Assembly (NCBI GenBank): GCA_029204225.1 | Contig: CM055095.1 | Location: forward strand, 66,489,940-66,553,939 | Length of the DNA: 64,000 bases | Origin: Diphasiastrum complanatum | Lineage: Eukaryota; Streptophyta; Lycopodiopsida; Lycopodiales; Lycopodiaceae | Reading direction: 5' to 3' | Part shown: positions 59,928-64,000 of the stretch, one piece after another | How the letters are laid out: each line of letters begins with the position of its first letter | How positions within the stretch are numbered: the stretch's first letter is position 1 | Made by a program: the position numbers and the translations under genes | Notes under the pieces: model-generated | What the model saw: the letters and a program-made list of their open reading frames with translations, nothing else | Told to the model about the DNA's origin: nothing | The model's database searches: none

Positions 59928-60536
59928 GACAGAGAGAGATGTACAAACCTGAGCTATGACTCTCTGGCGGATGATTTGTGCGCGAGATTCTAAGCCCATA
60001 CTTCTCTTAGGAGAGTGGTGCTCATGAGGGTGGATGTGAGAACGAGCCGTGCGAGGATTGCCTGCTGGATTGGAACTTTCCAGCTCCATGCTGTCTCCAG
60101 CTGCCTGACCGTCAGGTTTCTCCCCTCCGCTCTTCGATTCTCTGTTAATATAAAAGGCTGAGGCCGAGGCATCAGCAACCAGGGTAAATATTGCCGCTAC
60201 CATAGCTAGAAATCCTGCAAATGGGAACTTGGACCACGGATGCGCAGGCAGACAAGAATTTGTCAAGGAGTTAAAAGCATCGGGTAACATATGCACAAAC
60301 CCAGTCGCCAGAATTACACCTGCTGCGAAGCATCGACCTGTGAAATAAAAATTACTGTTTCGATAATTTCTCGTCACAAGAGGAAGAACAACGCCAATTA
60401 GAGATGCCACCAATATAGCAGCTATGGCAACAAGCTTGAGGTGGAGAGCGTAAGTTTTGTCCCTGCAACTTAAATCTTTTCCACATGAGCTGGATGCAGC
60501 GTCGGCCAAAGGTGGTGTAGCAATAAAAGAAGACAT
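59184..60536 (-). CDS. ZIP family zinc/iron transporter (three exons)
   Basis: Membrane transporter that moves Zn2+ or other divalent metals into the cytosol. Exons on the minus strand: 60536-59949, 59813-59664 and 59489-59184, with GT-AG introns of 135 and 174 bp, all phase 0; the product is 347 aa, usual for plant ZIPs. An N-terminal hydrophobic start and a Cys-containing segment (SSSCGKDLSC) precede TM1 (about 31-55). TM2 is about 68-90 (FAAGVILATGFVHML), TM3 about 106-128, then a variable loop with the His motif SHIHPHEHH (166-174). TM4 is 197-216 with the signature AHSVIIGISMG, TM5 222-245 with HQMFEGMALGG, TM6 249-277 (TTPGGIAIGI), TM7 289-311 and TM8 325-347. Metal ligands of TM4 (His205) and TM5 (His232, Glu236) are present. 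Both introns are stop-free in frame, so an unspliced reading of 450 codons is also open. The broken copy at 33002 is its inverted duplicate. Confidence 0.93.
59490..59663 (-). other. intron 2 of the ZIP gene
   Basis: The donor GTAATG follows GGSIAQ and the acceptor ATGCAG precedes AGFRNLS. It is 174 bp, divisible by three and without an in-frame stop. Confidence 0.88.
59814..59948 (-). other. intron 1 of the ZIP gene, mostly a (CT)n tract
   Basis: 135 bp between QRVIAQ and VLELGIV; donor GTTTGT, acceptor CATTCAG. Roughly 100 bp is (CT)n in the sense strand (59837-59939 GA on the plus strand). It is divisible by three, and in frame it reads Ser-Leu repeats without a stop. Confidence 0.88.
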
Positions 60537-61386
60537 AGTGATGGCAGGCTACCTGCACGTGCCATGAAGTATTTGGTATCAGCTCTTGTAAATATTACAG
60601 ATACAACTATAGCCTCCATGAATCTAAGCAACGTAAGAAAAAGAAGAAAATAGATCTTTCGATTCACTCTAATCCGTATATAACACCAACAGGGCACGAA
60701 ACAATGGAGATCAATCCCAGAGATAGGACTTTTACAGAGTTAGGATGGATTCGGCTTTTCTTTAAAGTTTAAACTATTAAGATTGAAACGCTAGCACTCA
60801 CTGCTGGTTTTCGATACGTTCACATTCGTTCCGGGAGCACCCAAATTAAGTACTCACAACAGTTAATCCCTGCATTCACCCGATCATGCCATTTTGTTCT
60901 GATTCCAAACTGCCTTGCAATGGAAACAGCCTACGAAATGCTCCCGACGAGCAACAGATCACGCAATGAATGTCGCTGCATGAGGACGTCCCACACATGC
61001 ACGCAACTAGGACTAACTGCAAAAACCTTGAAAGATACAGCGCCTGCTACTGTCAAAGTCCAAGCTGCCATACAGTCGAAGTACAGATACTATCGTTTCC
61101 CGTATGAAGCCTATTGCTGAAGCTGACGGCATCATTCACCGACCGAAGAAACCCACAAAGGATAATCTCAGCAACCCATATCCCAGAGTCAAAGCTGGAA
61201 ATCTGGGCAGATCTCAGAATAAGCATCCACAGACACAGAAAATAATCAGCAGGATCAGGTAAACGGATGATAGGAGGAAATCAGCAGGAGCAGGTACACA
61301 GACGATAGGGAGATGGAGAAAGGAGCACTGGGGAGAGAGAAAAGGGAGGAAGACTTGGAAGGGCGATGTGAGAGGAGCAGCAGCTG
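60537..61386 (-). promoter_or_regulatory. ZIP leader and proximal upstream region
   Basis: The stretch between the start codon and the zinc element is conserved with the left arm (about 31520-33001, inverted) in several blocks, including TCATGCAGCGACATT and GGCATGATCGGGTGAATGC. A pyrimidine-rich run in the sense strand (61230-61375) looks like the start of a transcript. I could not fix a transcription start or a leader intron. Confidence 0.5.
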
Positions 61387-61407
61387 GTGTCGACACCATG
61401 TCGACTA
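61387..61407 (-). promoter_or_regulatory. zinc-deficiency response element pair
   Basis: GTGTCGACAC at 61387-61396 is a perfect match to the palindromic ZDRE consensus RTGTCGACAY. ATGTCGACTA at 61398-61407 shares the first eight bases. In plants, F-group bZIP factors (bZIP19/bZIP23 in Arabidopsis) bind this element in ZIP promoters under zinc shortage. The position is about 850 bp upstream of the ATG of a ZIP gene. Binding here is inferred. Confidence 0.7.
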
Positions 61408-61507
61408 TAAGCCTTTACTAAACCACGACGCAACCACCTTAAACGTTCCATCCACGGGCGTTAACGAACGAGTAAATCAAAGCCATATTATAGACGGTTG
61501 ATAATTA

Positions 61508-61641
61508 AGGACTCAGACAACAACAGCAACACGTGTTGTTAGAATGACAACACTATGCTATCTATACACACATATATAATATACGTATACATTTATATAG
61601 TATAAAACTTTCAGTTACCTTTTATGAAAGTCATAAAATAG
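61508..61641. other. AT-rich spacer
   Basis: Runs of TATATA and CACACA; no gene. Confidence 0.4.
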
Positions 61642-61750
61642 TTTTTGCAATGGAATGGGGAGCATATGCTTATAAAGTTATGTCGTTTAGACTTTGTAAT
61701 GCACTTAGTTCATTTCAGAGAGTGATGGAGTTTGCCTTCAAGGACTACTT
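61642..61750 (+). pseudogene. Ty3/gypsy reverse transcriptase fragment
   Basis: The plus strand reads FAMEWGAYAYKVMSFRLCNA, then LSSFQRVMEFAFKDYLQ. This is the WGTFAYRVMPFGLCNAPATFQRVM region of gypsy RT, between the first and second halves of the palm. Only about 35 codons remain. It lies within the right arm of the duplication and has no counterpart in the left arm, so it inserted after the duplication or was lost from the other arm. Confidence 0.75.
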
Positions 61751-61784
61751 GCAAAGTGTGACCTTGTGTGTGCACCTTTCTTAG

Positions 61785-61856
61785 AATCTTTAGATACTGG
61801 GTCTGGGTCCATGTCCTCAAAATCTTTAGATACTGGGTCTGGGTCCATGTCCTCTT
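61785..61856 (+). repeat. 36-bp tandem duplication
   Basis: AATCTTTAGATACTGGGTCT... is present twice in a row, the copies identical over at least 34 bases. Confidence 0.95.
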
Positions 61857-62379
61857 ATAATATGAGATTGATGAAGTCAAAGCTAAAGGACATAGGACAA
61901 TGACATCGAAGACCAACTTTTGAGGACATTCACATTTGCTTCAAGGACAACGTCATTGAAGATAGACTCTAAGGACACGGAGTTGGGTCTATTCCTTTTG
62001 TAGAAAAGCTTCATGCAATTAAATGGCAAAGACATTATATTTTAATAACATTGGAGTGCATGGCAAAATAGACCATATTTCTACCTTCGTTGATGAGTGT
62101 GTATAGATAGATGCCCAAGTCCTAGTCATTTGATGATGTCTCTATCTCACTTTCTAAATGAATCTTTCTTGCATTTTTTGCACATTTCTATTTGTAAATC
62201 TTGCTTATATGGTGCTTGCAAAATTGTTGAACTAGAGAGATTGAAACTAGCAAGTATCAGATACTCTGCCAAATTAATGATGACACACCAGACATTCATG
62301 ACACAAACTTGAAGAAAATGGAGAATCTCAGGGTGTTCAACAAGGGATAAGAAAGGACATTGATGTACAACCTACTTAA
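61857..62379. other. unassigned stretch
   Basis: No gene recognised. GACAT/AAGGACA words repeat near 61885-61985. It may include further gypsy debris. Confidence 0.35.
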
Positions 62380-62605
62380 ACAATGGTTATCTCTCTCTCT
62401 CTCTCTCATCATTTCACTAATTTGACAATTTCTTCACTGTTTTATTTCAACATATAGAGTATCATTTCATTTTAGCCTTTCATCATTTGTTCAACATCAT
62501 GGTTGTCGTATGATTGAGTTGAGTAGATTCTCTCTTAGCAATGAGATTGGAGATCAAGCTTAGTCTTTTTGTCTACAATGCTTTTTGGTATTATTAGCTC
62601 ATGGG
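62380..62605 (-). repeat. GA-module repeat, copy 3 (inverted)
   Basis: Read on the minus strand it follows the first half of the modules at 30184 and 30745: GTTGAACAAATGATG..., GAAACAGTG..., then a short (GA)n (62392-62407). On the plus strand the blocks TTCAACATCATGG and AGATTCTCTCTTAGCAATG match the reverse complement of 30360-30440. It lies on the outer side of the ZIP gene, as the other two copies do. Confidence 0.8.
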
Positions 62606-62606
62606 A

Positions 62607-62963
62607 TCACAGTTCAACTGCTTCATCTGTAGAGCCATCTTCAATGACTGCTTCGTGGTGTTCCTCGCTCTGCTGATCGTTGTTGAAATCTTCAGAGTAA
62701 TGGTCAAGTTCAGAAGTGTCGTTGTAGCCCTGATACTGATCATCATTAGCCAAATCATCGTTCTGGTCTTGATACTGATTGTTATCAGTGATGTCGTCAC
62801 CTTGGTCATAATCTTCGATGTAATCATCACCTTGATCCCAATATTCCTCCACATCATTGTCACAATCGTCATCACAATATGACTGACTGTCATTCTCTTG
62901 TTCATAATGCCAATCCATTAGAGTCGATGTGGAATAACTAAATCTTGTTACTGTGGATTGCAA
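62607..62963 (-). CDS. short acidic ORF of unknown function
   Basis: 118 codons, start ATG at 62963, with strong Asp/Asn/Gln/Tyr bias. A repeating theme WDQGDDY, DYDQGDD and YQDQNDDL suggests internal tandem duplication. There is no signal peptide, membrane segment or known motif. The frame is open on both main readings because of the repeats, and a basic antisense-free region is not evident. It may be the end of a larger gene or chance; expression data would decide. Confidence 0.25.
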   Translation of the reverse strand: MQSTVTRFSYSTSTLMDWHYEQENDSQSYCDDDCDNDVEEYWDQGDDYIEDYDQGDDITDNNQYQDQNDDLANDDQYQGYNDTSELDHYSEDFNNDQQSEEHHEAVIEDGSTDEAVEL

Positions 62964-63217
62964 TCTTGGGAAGAATTTGGAAATGGTATGGAAACCGGTT
63001 TTAACAAGGTGCAGTTAAGCGATGACAATAGTCACAAGGGCTTTTTGATTAGAGCAAATACAAATACTTCTGAAGATGTCAAATTTTGGTACGAATAAGA
63101 AGTCTACGCTGTCAATCTTGTTGAGCTGATGAAATTTGCTTTTTATGGCACTGAAATCCGAGCTCAAACGAATGAGATATGGTAATTCAAAGAACTAAAA
63201 TGTAAAATGCAAATATC
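62964..63217. other. unassigned
   Basis: No feature seen. Confidence 0.4.
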
Positions 63218-63502
63218 TTGAGAAAAAAAGGGGTCTTTTTAAAAAGTAATAATAAAACAAGTAATGATGACGAGAACTTTGGTCACTATACTCAGCACAA
63301 TGAACTGAGCAATTTCCATTTTTACATCCCTGAATTTCGACGTCAAACGCAAAAGTTAAGGCTACACAAAGATAGGGAAATTACAAACTTAGAAAAGGAC
63401 CTTTATAGAAAAGTTTGGTATCTTTGGAGCATTGTGCCGTTGAAAAAAGAAAACCGTAGAATTCTTAAAAATGACGGCAAAATTTTTTCCTTGGTTACTT
63501 AG
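63218..63502 (+). CDS. hypothetical 94-codon ORF
   Basis: Basic and hydrophilic (RRQTQKLRLHKDREITNLEK), opening with MRKKGVFLK; ends at TAG. No family recognised. It lies in the same strand as the repeat-bearing frame at 63546, so both could be parts of one decayed or spliced gene. Confidence 0.2.
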   Translation: MRKKGVFLKSNNKTSNDDENFGHYTQHNELSNFHFYIPEFRRQTQKLRLHKDREITNLEKDLYRKVWYLWSIVPLKKENRRILKNDGKIFSLVT

Positions 63503-63545
63503 GCGATTAGTTGGGGTGCTCGAAAGAAAAAAATAAAATCATTAA

Positions 63546-63848
63546 AGAAATAGGGATACACGAAATTTTTTTTATCGGGCACGTAAAAGGAAGATTCTGG
63601 TAGCGTGGGCACAGGGGCACCGTAGGCAGAGGGACGAGTACATCTCAACCGACACTGATGAAGCACAGAAATTCTCAACCGACACGGATGAAGCAGAGGA
63701 AAGCTCAACCAACACGGATGAAGCAGAGAAGAGAAACATATGTGATATGGTTGCTTCCAAAATAGGAGTTCACAAATCAGAGGATGTTCGAAAGGATGCC
63801 GAGAATGTTTCTGATGCGGAAATCACACCATCTATTGACTTTAGATGA
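63546..63848 (+). pseudogene. open frame with three 10-residue repeats
   Basis: The frame opens after a TAA, with no ATG until the last third, so it is an exon or fragment. It begins basic (RARKRKILVAWAQGHRRQRD), then has three copies of STDTDEAQKF/STDTDEAEES/STNTDEAEKR (30-bp units at 63644, 63674 and 63704), then VASKIGVHKSEDVRKDAENV, ending at TGA. The bases repeat and the peptide repeats in frame. No family recognised. Confidence 0.35.
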
Positions 63849-64000
63849 AGCTACTGTAAGCACAAATGGAGTTTCCGCGGTTAGTTATGCGTTTTCTGAT
63901 GTGAAAATCAATATCAGTTTAGATCTGATGAAATGCGCAGACTGTCAATCTGCTAGTCATGATCGTAGGTCGCTGGTCGGATCAAGGAGGAGGAGCTCTT
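63814..64000 (+). CDS. open frame running off the window edge
   Basis: This frame is shifted relative to the repeat frame and begins MRKSHHLLTLDEATVSTNG. It continues VSYAFSDVKINISLDLMK, CADCQSASHDRRSL and GSRRRSS to the edge without a stop. LDEATVSTN echoes the TDEA repeats, so this may be the continuation of the preceding frame after a frameshift. Function unknown. Confidence 0.25.
   Translation, partial: MRKSHHLLTLDEATVSTNGVSAVSYAFSDVKINISLDLMKCADCQSASHDRRSLVGSRRRSS

Overview
The window looks like a stretch of a large, transposon-rich land-plant nuclear genome. It is AT-rich and gene-poor. The two convincing host genes have spliceosomal GT-AG introns and plant-type protein families, and most recognisable coding sequence is broken Ty1/copia and Ty3/gypsy polyprotein. 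The lineage cannot be fixed from this sequence; a non-seed vascular plant such as a fern is a guess. Six long (GA)n tracts of about 69 to 153 bp, plus (CA)n, (TA)n and (TG)n tracts, are a local hallmark.

Region by region: 1-19200 is a nest of retroelements. A pair of related LTRs (779-1541 and 17914-18833), with a tRNA-Met-type primer site after the first and RNase H plus a purine tract before the second, look like the ends of one copia element (A). Between them lie a second copia element (B, 4320-7620), a gypsy remnant (7777-11152), a fairly complete copia polyprotein (C, 11440-14465) and another copia fragment (D, 15563-16830). At 20558-23506 sits an apparently intact importin beta-1 gene with one intron and two G-boxes upstream. 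24500-29320 holds a MITE-like inverted repeat, a chromovirus chromodomain fragment, a degenerate repeat field and a small spliced gene fragment of unknown family.

30184-33850 and 59040-62605 are the two arms of an inverted segmental duplication, about 25 kb apart. Each arm carries a ZIP metal-transporter gene. The right copy (59184-60536, minus strand) is intact, encodes 347 residues after splicing, and has a perfect zinc-deficiency response element match about 850 bp upstream. The left copy (33002-33694) has lost about 660 bp, is frameshifted, and has lost the element.

Between the arms are tandem-repeat clusters, a possible non-LTR endonuclease-like ORF (34911-35423), a gypsy element with a recognisable 5' LTR, tRNA-Asp-like primer site and gag (40136-43153, minus), a second copy of copia family C (43157-44965), and several further copia fragments between 46600 and 58340, some with LTRs, PBS and PPT sites still visible. 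62607-64000 contains three short unassigned reading frames, one with a 10-residue tandem repeat.

Functionally, importin beta-1 is a housekeeping nuclear import receptor and the ZIP gene a probable zinc/iron uptake transporter; nothing links the two. The rest is repeat DNA in decay: every retropepsin active site I could read is mutated, and many internal stops are G:C to A:T changes.
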